Positions 34,011 to 45,935 of a stretch of 64,000 nt of DNA are shown piece after piece. The notes below the pieces were generated by a model. The model was not told the DNA's origin, searched no databases, and was given only the letters and a program-made list of their open reading frames with translations. This DNA comes from Anthoceros angustus (Eukaryota; Streptophyta; Anthocerotopsida; Anthocerotales; Anthocerotaceae), in assembly GCA_010909165.1 (NCBI GenBank), contig MU008189.1, forward strand, positions 248,001 through 312,000, written 5' to 3'. How positions within the stretch are numbered: position 1 is the stretch's first letter; every line of letters starts with the position of its first letter. A program made the translations under genes and the position numbers.

Positions 34011-36740
34011 TCACAAATAGTTTCGAATGTTTTGGGTAAATTTCTCTTCCCACTCTCTTCCCATTTCGCGATCGTCGATTATCGGTCCTCTAACAAAGAA
34101 CTCCTCAACATATTTCCCTTCAAAAGCATCGGTGTGCTCGATCCACATAGTGGACCATAAGAAATGGGTTCGCACAATCAAGTCTACGCTTTCCACCTTC
34201 CCAATCCGAAGCCCTTATGTGTATCTCCGAGCATGGAGTTGCAATGAACATGCCCTTCCTTATCTCTTTGACATCTCCATTCATCCTTTCTATTTCTTGA
34301 TGTTGTCGACTTGCATTGGTGAGCTCCCAAATACATATCCCGTTGAGGAACTTCTCTTAGTAATGCTTCATCAAGCACAACCTCCTCCGGCACTTGAAGT
34401 GGCGGCATGTGCCTCCACCTCTTCTCTGTTGTACCACCTCCACGGTTGTTTAAGCACTAGAGCAATATTGTTCTCCACAATAGTGGCAATTCCTTCCTGG
34501 GCCAAAACAACCTCCACCACACCCTCCGATGGCGTGATATACGTCGCCAAGTTCGATAAGCCATGCTTCAAGTGCGCCACACCGTTGGTGAAAGACCTCC
34601 ATCTTGACCCTTTTTGTCTCGCCTTTAGCGGCATGAGGGGAGTGGGGCGTCGGTGGTTGATGGAACAAATTTCAAAATTCCAACCATCTTGATTCCCATT
34701 GAGGGATGTTGAGTCGCTTACTTGAATGGCCGTAACTTGACCTCGGTCTGCTCCTCTCTCGTGATTTTAAATTGATGTTGGAAGGAAAGATTATTCAACC
34801 GGTTCACGCCGCCTTGTATGCATATCCTCTCGTCCCTTCTTAATGGGCCATACATAAGACCGAAAATCGCCACCTCTGTTATTACTTTTAGGCGTTGGGG
34901 TGAAAGCTCAAAATCTCCGAAAGTGTATCAATAGTAACGCTTCTTTGTGCCTAAGAAGCTTGAGAAACAAGAAAACATTTGATCAACGATCATGGGTATG
35001 ACCAACCAATAGGAACCCAACCTTTATTTTAACGAACACGAAGGTCGATGAGCATATTTAGGATGCGAATAGTAGCTGGTTCTTGTTCTCGCGGCAAGTA
35101 TTATCAAGTGAGGTAAAGAACTTTAGGAAGCACCCTTCGTAAGAAAATATGACATCCAAATTATATGGATAGTGAGATTGGCGTCGTTATGCATTAGCGT
35201 AGTGTAAATATGCCCGCCTTGAAAGTGTAATTATGTATCATACATCCCACCACATGAACATTAATAAGTGATGCCTCGCCAACTCTTTGGGATAACGGAG
35301 GAAATGAGGGAGCTCTGTCTTCTTGGTCCATGCCATCGATAGCAAGCTGCATATACTTGTGGGGCTGACTATAACTTTTGGACCGATGTTTTCTTTGCTT
35401 TGTCTCTCTCATTGCTTAGTCGCACCTGTGTGATGCCAAAGCTCCTTCGTAAACCTCTGCAAAAATGGAGACGACACAGTATTATATCGAGAGTATTGTT
35501 GCACGTCTACATAACATGAACATGGGTGCGATTAATCTGGGGGCATGCCCTCCCGGACCGACATGCGGAAAAGCTTTGGGGGCACGGCCTCCGGCCCCCG
35601 AGGCGCTTTGAGGGGGTCGCCGGCTGCCGGCCCTGCATGTCTTGAAGGGTCTGGGCCCCGGACAATGGAAGCACTCTTCCGCCTAGCAACCTATGTGAGT
35701 CTTGCACATTGGTATCTACATTGCCACACCTCTGCGACAAGTGAGGCGCAAGCACCGGTGGCCCACATATGCATATACACTCATACAGACATGTAAGCAG
35801 GCGATCATGCATCCTTCCGCAAAAATGGTTCTTAGAAACTATGCACATCCCAGCAGGATATGAAGAACAAACCTTGTCGCTCTGCGGAAGTGTTCCGGAT
35901 GGTGCGCTTGATCCTTCACATAAAGAGCAAGTGGAAAACCTATTAGACTTTGGAATCCTAACCTTCGGAAGTTGGTCCTCCGGAGGGTCGAGAAAATAGG
36001 GATCGACACACGCATACTAGGCGTGTCATATCCCGATCGGGCCCCGGATCTCCAACTTTGAGAACGTGTCCGGTGGAACACATCAACGTTTGGCAGCCTT
36101 TCCGCCATCACTTGGCGTATCCATCCAGCAACGGCTCCCGGGTGTGTAGATGGTTGTCGCGGATTCACTCTTGACCCATCCACGGTGCATTGCATAACAC
36201 CACCTCTTCAACTCCTCGTACCTCTCGAGCCGATGCGTATACTCTTGAAAAGCTTGCAAACAACACCGAATCGCGTCGCCCCCATTATATGCGTGATGAC
36301 CTTGTCCTTTCGGTGGCTGTAAGTCCACGACCGAGGGCAAGAAATGTCTCTTGCTCGCCCTCCCCATTCGCGATAACGTTGCTCATGGAAATTGGCCTTG
36401 GACATTGACTGTACGCATTGCTTGTTGCAGCATGGCTTCTGGAAGTCCGCTGTGACAACGTCGGAGTTGCTCTTCGATAAAGGAACTCCACTTGCCTGCC
36501 TTCTCTGAACCACGGATTGCATGTCCCTAAGCGCCACAAATGTTTCGCTCAATGGTTTGGGGTGGAATGACCGTGCTTCAGGGCGGCCTCCTTCCTCTGT
36601 CTCACTGAAAGGTGCATCAGCACGAGGGATTTCCGTGAACACCCTCCTTTCCTCAATTGGAAACAAACCCGGCCTTGGCGTGCGTGGGAACTATTCGGTT
36701 CTTCATGCGCGGCCACTAGGACTCCGCTCCACGGTGAATA
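34010..36740 (-). pseudogene. Broken large coding region, possibly a DDE-transposase-derived gene
   Basis: Minus-strand pieces in shifting frames read as one protein. The first is PLSETFVALRDMQSVVQRRQ. The Cys motif DFQKPCCNKQCVQSMSKANF and EQRYREWGGRARDI follow, then IIMGATRFGVVCxLF or RCCLQAFQEYTHRLERYEEL, then STPGSRCWMD-like and QVMAERLPNVDVFHRT segments. Last, nearest 34.0 kb, come VDLIVRTHFLWSTMWIEHTDAF and YVEEFFVRGPIIDD. A CC-x3-C N-terminal domain followed by a helical DNA-binding region and a late Asp-rich part recalls domesticated or mobile transposase genes of non-seed plants. No catalytic triad could be assigned. Frame changes occur every 100-300 bp. Confidence 0.4.
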
Positions 36741-37890
36741 CAAATTGATGTTCCTTGGTGTTGAGGAACACCCGAGGAATCCTTGGTGAGGTCTGGACCG
36801 CTTCCTCCAACCTTCATCAAGCGCCGCATTTGGTGACGATCGGGGAACTGGCCTCTTCAGTCATGTTGGCACGTGAGGACGAACTACCGCAATTAACACC
36901 GACCATCTACTACCCACAAGCCATTTGGAGGCTGCGGTGTGTTGTGCGGCATCATCGGACGGAGGATCGGGCGCATTCAATCTTGCATTGCGTTCCTTTT
37001 TCTTGTCCAGCTCGGTTGCTGCGATGACATCAAGTCCTCCCTTCACCGCAACAGCGAAGTTTAGCGGGAGAAGAACATCAAGGAACATTATTGCATGGAG
37101 TGCATTGGATACAACAAAGATCGCTCACTTCACCATGTGTGAGTCTCTGTAACATTCGCGGCGATGCCACTTCACCCACGACACAAGCGAAAGTGTGTTC
37201 TCCTGCAGGAAAAGGGAAATATAACGTCAAGCCACCAACTTCAACGTCTGCGCGAGAAAGGCGCTGCCGCTCAATGCACAAGTTGTAGACCTATAACGGC
37301 AAACAATCGATTGCACGCCATCGTAATGGCGCCGCCTCCGCCAAAACGACACCACCATTAAGAGGTGTAGTTAGGACATTGTCCTAAAATGGAATTTATG
37401 CATTATATGCGTTGCGAATCCATGGAGGTTACGGTGAGCCGGGCAAATGAAGGGAACCCTAACTTTTGTCCGGGCGTATAAGGTCTTTTAAAACCATTTC
37501 CCCACTCACGAGCCACGCAGGCTTCGTCCCCTTCAACTTTGTGCCGCATGCGACCGCGAGCGGGCGAGAAGAGGGAGTGATTCAACGCTTGCGGTGGATG
37601 CGCGTGGGCCTTTGAGGATCATCCCCACGCAAGGAGGTGTTCTTCTCCCCAATCCGTTGCTTTCCACCTGCAAAGTGAGAACTCTAATCGTATTCGTTTG
37701 GTTGATGCGCGTCCGCGTTCCTTGTGGCGAAATCATGGCATCGGGAGGGCTCTCCGAGCAAGAAGGACCTAGCGCGCCTGCTTGAACCACCTTCCGAGAT
37801 GCGGCGGAAGAAACCAAGAAGAAGGCGACTCGGTTGAGGCAGAAGTCGCGGATATGGCACCCAATCCGACAAGGGTGGCCCCCGCAACAG
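36740..37890. other. Unassigned, low-level coding-like composition
   Basis: Moderate GC with frames on both strands. It may be the 5' part of the broken minus-strand gene or unrelated repeat DNA. No motif is recognised. Confidence 0.25.
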
Positions 37891-40690
37891 CATCGGAGGC
37901 GGAAGGATGTGGGTGGGCGGCGAAGAAATCGAGCTCGGAATTCAGCCCGGCTCACGGGGAGGCGGGCAGCCACGAAAGACAAGGAGGCTTGAAGGGGAAG
38001 AAGCAACCCGATCCTGTGCCTTCGCCATACAACTTGGAAGAAACTATGCTCATCGGCGCGACTAACTCAATCGATGCGATAATTGTCTAGGGAAGGAGTG
38101 GTTTTGCAGGCGGGCTGGATGATCTTGACCATATGGACACCGCTCAAGGCATGGGTTCTGAGGTTTGGACCAGCTAAGCCAAATCGGAGCAAGAGTTGGC
38201 TGGGTATGGGCAAGCTGGATTGTCGCATAGCGGGCGAATTCGAGGTCCTCCTTACAACAAAGCCACACCAAGCTGGATGAAATTCGCCCGGTGCGGAGGA
38301 GTTCAAGGTTATCACCGTGGGCCTTGGGATGTTCAAGCTTAAGAAGTGTTCCCGGATGTCGACAAGCGCCTTAGAGGCTAAGCAGAATCAACACGTATGG
38401 ACGGTTGGCTAACATTGTTTTGTGCTTGAATTGCTTTTCATTTCATGCGCATGTAAATGTGAGTTGGCTTATGGGTTTTGTGTGTCAACAGTGGGAGGGC
38501 TTTCTATAAGCAATGTGTGCTTTTGTCACAGTCTATCGTGGACCACCGAGAGAAATGAGCATCGGCGAACCAGGCAGCCCTCCCAAAATCACGAGAGGAC
38601 CTCTCGGCTCGGAGGAAGGAGGCTGGGCCCAAGATGAGCATGATGGACCATTGCCCGACATCCTTGGACAATCCGGCGAAGATGATGGAAGAAGCGGGGA
38701 TGACTTGGAAACCGAGGTTAGAGATGCGAATTAATAATGGATTATGACATGCCTCGACTCTATGCTTGTGCCCACGGTCCTTATAACCCGCGAGCCGCCC
38801 GGCATGCGCCCCGGCTCCATTCCAGTGTGGAGTCCCGCCAACCCCTCGGCCGGGCATGTGTATGGATGTGGCGGGAGCAAGGAAGAGGCGGCATGCGGCG
38901 CCCTACGTGCGGTGTGGAGTCCTCCCAACCCCCATGCGAGGCATGTTTATGGATGTGGCGAGCAAGGGAAGGGGTGGGGCGCGGCAACAGCATCGTGGAG
39001 GCGATGTGGGTGGGCGGCGAAATCGAGCTCGAATTCAGGCGACAACACAGGAGGCGAGGCAGCCACGAAAGACAAGGAGGCTTGAAGGGGAAGAAAGCAA
39101 CCCGATCCTGCCTTCGCCATACAACTTGGAAGAAACTATGCTCATCAGCGCGACTAACTCGATGCGATTAATTGTCTAGGAAGGAGTGGTTTTGCAGCGG
39201 GCTGGATGATGCGACCATATGGACACCGCAAGGCCATGGGTTCTGAGGTTTGGACCAGCTAAGCCAAATCAGTGAGCAAGAGTTGGCTGGGTTGTATGGG
39301 CAAGCTGGATTGTCGCGGAACCGAATTCGAGGTCCTCCTTACAACAAAGCCACACGGATGAAATTCGCCCATGCGGAGGAGTTCAAGGTTATCACTGGGC
39401 CTTGGGATGTTCAAGCTTAAGAAGTGTTCCCCGGATGTCGACAAGCGCCTTAGAGGCTAAGCAGAATCAACACGTATGGACGGTTGGCTAACATTGTTTT
39501 GTGCTTGAATTGCTTTTCATTTCATGCGCATGTAAATGTGAGTTGGCTTATGGGTTTTGTGTGTCAACAGTGGGAGGGCTTTCTATAAGCAATGTGTGCT
39601 TTTGTCACAGTCTATCGTGGACCACCGAGAGAAATGAGCATCGGCGAACCAGGCAGCCCTCCCAAAATCACGAGAGGACCTCTCGGCTCGGAGGAAGGAG
39701 GCTTGAAGGGGAAGAAGAAAACGCAACCCGATCCTGTGCCATACAACTTGGAAGAAACTATGCTCATCGGCGACTAACTCAATCGATGCGATTGTCTAGG
39801 GAAGGAGTGGTTTTGCAAGCAGGCAGTGGATGATCTTGACCATATGGACACTTACGGCATGGGTTCTGAGGTTTGGACCAGCTAAGCCAAATCGGCGAGC
39901 AAGAGTTGGCTGGGTTGTATGGGCAAGCTGGATTTGTCATAGCAGGAACCGAATTCGAGGTCCTCCTTACAACAAAGCCACCTGGATGAAATTCGGTGCG
40001 AGGAGTTCAAGGTTATCACCGTGGGCCTTGGGATGTTCAAGCTTAAGAAGTGTTCCCGGATGTCGACAAGCGCCTTAGAGGCTAAGCAGAATCAACACGT
40101 ATGGACGGGTTGGCTAACATTGTTTTTTGTGCTTGTGCTTTTCATTTCGCTTAGCCGCATGTAGGCTGAGTTGGCTTATGGGTTTTGTGTGTCAGCAGTG
40201 GGAGGGCTTTCTATAAGCAAGCGTGTGCTTTTGTCACATCTATCGTGGACCACCGGAGAGAAATGAGCATGCGGCGAACCAGGCAGCCCTCCCAAAATCA
40301 CGACGGAGGACCTCTCAGCTCGGAGGAAGAGGAGCTGGGCCCAAGATGAGCATGATGGACCATTGCCCGACATCCTTGGACAATCCGGCGAAGATGATGG
40401 AAGAAGCGGGGATGACTTGGAAACCGAGGTTAGAGATGCGAATTAATAATGGATTATGACATGCCTCGACTCTATGCTTGTGCCCACGGTCCTTATAACC
40501 CGCGAGCCGCCCGGCATGCGCCCCGGCTCCATTCCAGTGTGGAGTCCCGCCAACCCCTCGGCCGGGCATGTGTATGGATGTGGCGGGAGCAAGGAAGAGG
40601 CGGCATGCGGCGCCCTACGTGCGGTGTGGAGTCCTCCCAACCCCCATGCGAGGCATGTTTATGGATGTGGCGAGCAAGGGGTGGGGCGGC
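37890..40690. repeat. Three-unit long tandem repeat (~1100, ~620 and ~990 bp)
   Basis: The marker AGGAGGCTTGAAGGGGAAG occurs at about 37979, 39076 and 39698. Units 1 and 3 are near full length. Unit 2 lacks the segment from GGGCCCAAGATGAGC to the next marker, joined at the shared word GGAGGC. Copies of GTGGGAGGGCTTTCTATAAG and GGTTCTGAGGTTTGGACCAG are conserved, while CTG/CAG-containing stretches vary by small indels. A sub-repeat of ~88 bp (GTGGAGTCC...CCAACCCC) sits inside units 1 and 3. Frames are short. Confidence 0.9.
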
Positions 40691-40936
40691 ATGCGGCGCC
40701 ACTCCTTCATCCACAGCGCCACCCTTCTACTATACCGGGTGCTATGAGCTATCGACCCGGCCGTTGGATTGTCGGGAGGGCTGGAGGAAAGGCAAGCAGC
40801 GCACGAGGCAGCCGAACCGACACCCAAGTCCGGATCATGGTAATTTGTTGGCGACGAGCTAGTCATTTCCGATACAAGGCCGGGATCCGGAAAGAGGAAG
40901 CAGTCTTGATGCAAGAGGATCGGCGAGCGAGAGAGT

Positions 40937-41700
40937 TTGGAGCCGAACATGGTAAAATACGGAAGAAAGCAAAGACTACAGAACTATGTCACCGTAGGAG
41001 ACATTCCCACAGTGCACCTTTCAACAGATGAAGAGAGGTTGGAATCTTCCTTCCACGAGGAGGACTACCTCACCCGAATTCGAGATGCAGCATATGCGAA
41101 GAAGGTGGTCCCGGAGACTATGTTGGTAAAGCTGGAGAATCTGCGGCCTGCCTCTTATCTAACCCCGGATGCGCAGATTCGGCGTGTGGATGAAGCGTGG
41201 ACTAATTATCTGGCTCGCGTGATTGGAAAGGGCCGAGTTGAGGAGGGCGTATTGCCCCTTTTGTGCATGATTGATCCCAAGGAGTGTGATGATCTAGAGG
41301 ACTGGTGGAAAAATTCGAGCAAAAGAAATACATCATGGGTGTGTTAGGCGGGAACCACACATTTGCGGCAATGCAACATTTGGCGGACATATCACCGATG
41401 AAAGAGCGTTTCAAATGGATAGAGGCACATGTGTATTGTGGGTGACCACCACGAAATGAGGGTTTTGGCGGTGATCACAATACAATGTCGACAAGCGGCG
41501 GAAGATGTCGTTCATAGAGCAAGTAAGATATCTCAGAGATGAACTGCTTATAGCCAAGCGGGATGGCGTGCATATGTCCATGAATTGGAAGTTCAACTGT
41601 ATAAGGTATTGGGTCTTATCGAAGATGATGAAGGACGGGAAGATGATGCCTACAAAGCAGAACAAGGTTGACAACGGGCGCACATCTTGTGCATAGCGAA
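40937..41700 (+). pseudogene. Unidentified ORF region with a ParB-like GGNH motif
   Basis: An open frame 40937-41347 (136 codons) reads VTVGDIPTVHLSTDEERLES, then RPASYLTPDAQIRRVDEAWT and LPLLCMIDPKECDDLEDWW. The adjoining frame gives IMGVLGGNHTFAAMQHLADI and KERFKWIEAHVYCG, and then MSFIEQVRYLRDELL from 41505. A GG(N/Q)H(T/R)xAA turn after a charged Trp-rich stretch is reminiscent of the ParB/sulfiredoxin-like fold. It is not flanked by LTRs. Frameshifts at about 41330, 41440 and 41500 split it. I do not recognise a named family. Confidence 0.4.
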
Positions 41701-42180
41701 GTTGGAAGGAAGGGTATGGGAGAATGTGGACAAAATTTTTGCAAAGTGGGAGGCTTGTGACTTGCGGAAGAAACATGTGGCGGGATTGAGCAAAAGAGCA
41801 AAGGCAAGCGGAAAGCGTGGAAGAAACGAAACAAGTTGAGGGTATATTGGTGAAGCCCAAGGAGATGCAGACAAAGCCATGGCGTTGCTTTCAAGGTATT
41901 CTGCGGGGAGGCGGGCAGCAAATGCTTATTAGTGCCAGAAAGTTCTCACGGCCTTATGGATTTGAAGGAATGTCGGATGAAATTATATTGCAAGAAATTG
42001 CATATCATCCAAGTGGCCATGGCGAAGCACTTAGGATGTTCATCTTTTGAGATGGTGAGGCAAGAGTACCCACAACATTCCACCGGCAGTAGTCGCGAGT
42101 TCAGTTTTCGAGGGAAAGGTATGTTATCATACTCTCTTGTTTCTTAGAACTTTATATGGTACTGGGCGGGAGGAGGAGGG
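41700..42180 (+). other. Coding-like continuation, frames broken
   Basis: Short plus-strand pieces with coding-like composition (FSRPYGFEGMSDEIILQEIA) link the upstream and downstream ORFs. They may belong to the same gene, but no motif allows a call. Confidence 0.3.
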
Positions 42181-42375
42181 AGAGGGCGCCGGCATGCCTC
42201 CTCCTCCTCTGTTGTCCGCTTGGCGCGGCATGTGCAGCGCCGGCATCTGCGCCCGGAGTTGGGTGGGCGGCATGCGCGCCCCCTCACCAATATAGTAGGG
42301 GTTGCCTCGGGGAGGCGGCATGCCGGCGCCAGTCTAGATGCCTCAGGCCCTAAGTGCGGAGGCGCCGGCATCGCG
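42180..42375. repeat. Cluster of GC-rich palindromes centred on GCATGC
   Basis: Five variants of the palindrome GGCGCCGGCATGCCGGCGCC lie within 200 bp (near 42186, 42225, 42262, 42308 and 42358). They are separated by unrelated short spacers and interrupt the coding-like region. Confidence 0.8.
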
Positions 42376-42538
42376 CCTCCCTGCACTAATATTGACAAGC
42401 ATCCTGTTTTGTGCAGCAACAAAAGACATTGAAGTCCTTACCAAGTGCCCGAAAACTTTCAGCAGTTCATTTATGAGGTCAACACTTGGAAGGGCTTGGA
42501 GGATGATGACAGTCGCGAGATAGAGACATAGAAGAGGA

Positions 42539-43358
42539 TTGTTGCAATTCAGTCCCCGATCGGAGAAAAAGTACGATGTCAGTTCATGCTCGAGATGTGC
42601 AGGATATGCGAGGTTTTGTGAGGAAGAGGAGTTACTCTTTGCTTGTGATGGATGTCCACGTGGATTCGAGAAGGGCCCAAAGGATGGAAGGTTTGATATT
42701 TGGCAAGTTGGTAATGTTTTGCATTCCTTCCATGACTTGGTGAATCTGACGATTCGGGATGATCATAATGCATGGTGTGGAAGATTCACATATTGTGCGG
42801 AGCCTATCGGAAGTGGTGCCGGAGGGTGGTCTTGTTTCATTTGTGTGGGACAAGACAAATGTCAACAACGACAAGGGTGGGTTTGATACGGTGGAGTATG
42901 TCCTTTGTCGGGTGAAGAAGAAAAGCTACGAGTTCGTGGCATCATGTTACCTAATGTTTTGCGGGGCACTTTCAATAATGGTCGTCGGTGATTGCCCACC
43001 ATACGATTGTGAAAAAAGGTTTATCATTCACTTGACAAACTTGTTGTCATCCCTACCAGTGACCTTTAGGTTTGATGATGAAGCTTATCAAGACATTCTC
43101 CAAGGAAGGGATGGATATTGGATGCATGTGCGGTGGTGGGTCATCTTTAATGGTGCCTTGTTGTCGGCGAAATTGTATTTCTATCGAGGCGGACAAGAGG
43201 TGTCGAAATTCATTCCAGTGTACATGGATATGAATCTTCTTGGGATGCGGAGGAGGAGGCGACACATGAGCCGCATCGTCGTGGTCCATCTCAATTACAG
43301 GCCAAGGAGGTTTGCGTCGGTGAGAAGGATATTGGGAAGGCTCAAATTGTGCCTCTAG
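42539..43358 (+). pseudogene. Unidentified coding region, methyltransferase-like features possible
   Basis: Two overlapping plus frames (42539-42886 and 42759-43358) give KYDVSSCSRCAGYARFCEEE, LLFACDGCPRGF or its other-frame reading YSLLVMDV, then FDIWQVGNVLHSFHDLVNL. Next comes VRSLSEVVPEGGLVSFVWDK, followed by GGFDTVEYVLCRVKKKSYEF and GDCPPYDCEKRFIIHLTNLL. The order (acidic beta-strand plus small/aromatic loop, later a strand with FVWDK) loosely recalls a Rossmann-fold methyltransferase, but a clean DPPY/NPPY is not visible. It could equally be an unrelated transposon protein. Confidence 0.35.
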
Positions 43359-43359
43359 G

Positions 43360-43955
43360 GTCGAGCGAATGAAAGAAAGGAGGAGACCACAGCCGATGAG
43401 GGAGCAGACACTAGAGGCATATGGCACACCTCGAAGTTGACGGAAGGAAGGCAGCGCCCGGCGATGATGGGCTGACTCTTTCGGAGAGATGAAGAACGTC
43501 GAGAAAGCGTCACCGTAGTTCACGATAGTGAAGCCGGTTTGTGTGCGGTTGAATCTTGAGACCGTGAACTTCCTTAGGTGGCTAGACGTTTTCACTGTTC
43601 TTTGTATGTCGTATGGGCGTTGTCTTTGGAGTGGATGACACGCGGATCTTCTAGTAGCAAGTTGTTACGTATGCGGCCATGAGGCGTTTTGAATACATCG
43701 GCGGGCACTCTACTTATAAGCGAGCATTGCCGCTTGTCCAAGCATCTCGCACCTAGCACCTTCATTGCGGACCCTTTGAGCGAAGGAAATGTCAATCACA
43801 TTGATTGCTTGTAGCGCATGTGCTTCGAAGAGGCGTGTTTGGAGTGAATTAATGGCGTAAAGAAAGTACCAAGCGGCGGCAATTTTTCCATAACCGGCGT
43901 ACATTATTCCGCCGGTATGAATATTATCGTGTTGGCATTGAAGCTTTCCTTGTTG
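43360..43955. other. Unassigned repeat DNA
   Basis: It contains the segment (43840-43940) that matches 32110-32200 in inverted orientation. No gene is recognised. Confidence 0.3.
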
Positions 43956-43959
43956 CATG

Positions 43960-44408
43960 ATGCCCATGATGCACCAACAGCGGGACACATGGGATAGACA
44001 AGACATACTAGCATTGAAGGAGCATGTCTGGTGGCAAGGCATGAAGAAACAGTGCATCAAATGTGTGCAGGAGTGCTTGCCTTATGTGCACACCAAGGCA
44101 GTCAGAAGGGCACCAGTAGGCTTGCTTATGCTTTTGGAGGTGCCAGTAGAGAAGTGGTCCAACATGACCTGTGATTTTGTGACATGGCTGCTGAGAACGC
44201 AGAGAGGGCAAAGCATGTCAACAAGAAACGAAGGGATGAGCAGCATGAAGCTGGTGACCTGGTGTGGCTGAGAGTGCGCCCCAACAGGTACTCTAGGCTG
44301 CAAGAAGGTAAGGCCAAGCTCGCTTATAGATATGTCGGTCCATTTGCTGTTAGCAGGAAGGTCTCCACAATATCTTATCAGCTAGACCTACCGTCGCATT
44401 GGAGGATA
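43960..44408 (+). mobile_element. Gypsy integrase fragment, catalytic core deleted
   Basis: The zinc-finger part (HVWWQGMKKQCIKCVQECLP, then PVEKWSNMTCDFVT) passes directly into the C-terminal region (RAKHVNKKRRDEQHEAGDLV, KAKLAYRYVGPFAVSRKVST, ISYQLDLPSHWRI). The catalytic core expected between them is absent. The fragment resumes at 45936 after a nested insertion. Confidence 0.85.
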
Positions 44409-45935
44409 TAACTGCATTATATTTGAAACGGCTGAATATACATCAAGCGGGTTTTGACGAGAATATACGCGAAATGAGGTTTTCGATGGGCATTGAAATG
44501 CGTATTTGAGCATACCTTGCAAAAGAAGGCACACAATTAGGGTGTCGTGGAGAATTTTATATCTTTTAGCGGCTTACAGTGGTAGACGAAGGGTTTGACC
44601 TACAGGTAGACCATTGTTTTCAATGGAAATGATGCGCATGTTGTTAGTGCATGCCATTCGTTAAACAACAGTAAATGAACATGGGCGACCATCTTTGCAG
44701 CAGCATCGAAGGGAATGCATACTGTTGTTTCTATATTCGTGCTATACATCCAATCTAGACACGGTCGATATCGTTGTGCACAACAGCTGAGGGTGTGAAG
44801 AGCCTAAACATGCCGTAAGTGACACACCTAGGTACCGGCATGCCGGCGCCCAAGTCGTGCCCAAAGGCTACGTGTCTTGGGCATCTTGCATGGTCATTAG
44901 CCGGCAATGGCAATTTGGACGTCGGACAAACACCCTCCTTCTGCTGAGAAACTACCTGAACCGTAATGGCTTCTCCGGTCTTCTCAACGTTTTTTGTGTG
45001 TTGGACATCATCTTTGTGAGTGACCAAGGCTACGTTGTGATCGGAAGTGTGAAAGGTGGTGTGTTTTTTCTCATTCTCTTGCGCAAGCAAGCGACGCGTG
45101 GCCTAATATATGTAAGTCATAATGTGCATGGGTGCACGACAAGTGGTTGTAAGACCTAGTGTTAATGTGGATGCAGGCACACTGGCGCTCACAGAAAACC
45201 TATTTAAGGACGCCGGCATGCCCGCGCCCTATAGAGGGAGCATAAGAGCATAGAAGAAGAAGAAGAATTTTATTTAAGTCCACTAGCTTCGGATTTCCGT
45301 CATGGGACTTAGTACTTAACAACTTGTACCATGGTGTGCCTAAGCTACTTGCACCAAGGGCATCCACTCCCTTTAGGCACCCCATCTAAGTACCGATCTA
45401 AGCTCAGGATGCTTAATCACGGCGTTCTTAATCACGGCGTTCTTATAAATGTGTATCCATTTGGCTTAGCCGATCTAAGCTCAGGATGCTTAATCACGGC
45501 GTTCTTATAAATGTGTATCCATTTGGCCTAAGCCATTTGGACACACATAGGGTGCTACCATATTGGCACCTTCATTAGTATATATTATTTGTGTATCATA
45601 AAGTTTTGTTGTCTCTAAAGTTGGTAAAGTGGTAAAAAACTCGGCTAAGAATCATAGGTCGCAAGTTCGAGATCCAATTGTAGTTTTTATACTAGTTAAG
45701 TTGAGTTTCTTTTAGGCGCGACATCTTGGCTCACACACCGTCTGCTGCACCATACCTAGAGGCAAAATTTTGTCCAAACAGACCAAATCGCGACGAGGCA
45801 GTAACAAGACCCAAATATGTAAACCGAGAACATTAAGAATCACGGGTTTTGGGACTGTATGGTAAATCTGAAATTGGTCCGGGGTTTCTGAAAGCTGCTT
45901 TGTATATTCAGCCGCTTCAAATATTATTGTGTTAT
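44408..45935. mobile_element. ~1.53-kb TIR element nested in the gypsy integrase
   Basis: The ends are inverted repeats of ~34 bp: ATAACTGCATTATATTTGAA at 44408 and, in reverse complement, ATAACACAATAATATTTGAA at 45935, both continuing to CGGCTGAATATAC. The gypsy frame is split exactly at these ends (WRI before, KTFHVSLLKRF after). No transposase is recognised inside, so it is probably non-autonomous. It carries two GC palindromes (44836, 45212) and a ~78-bp direct repeat (45393, 45471). A target-site duplication could not be fixed. Confidence 0.75.

Noticed and set aside
34027-34692. 221-codon plus ORF
   Set aside because: The minus strand here carries the more protein-like pieces that continue from 36.7 kb; the plus frame has no recognisable motif.
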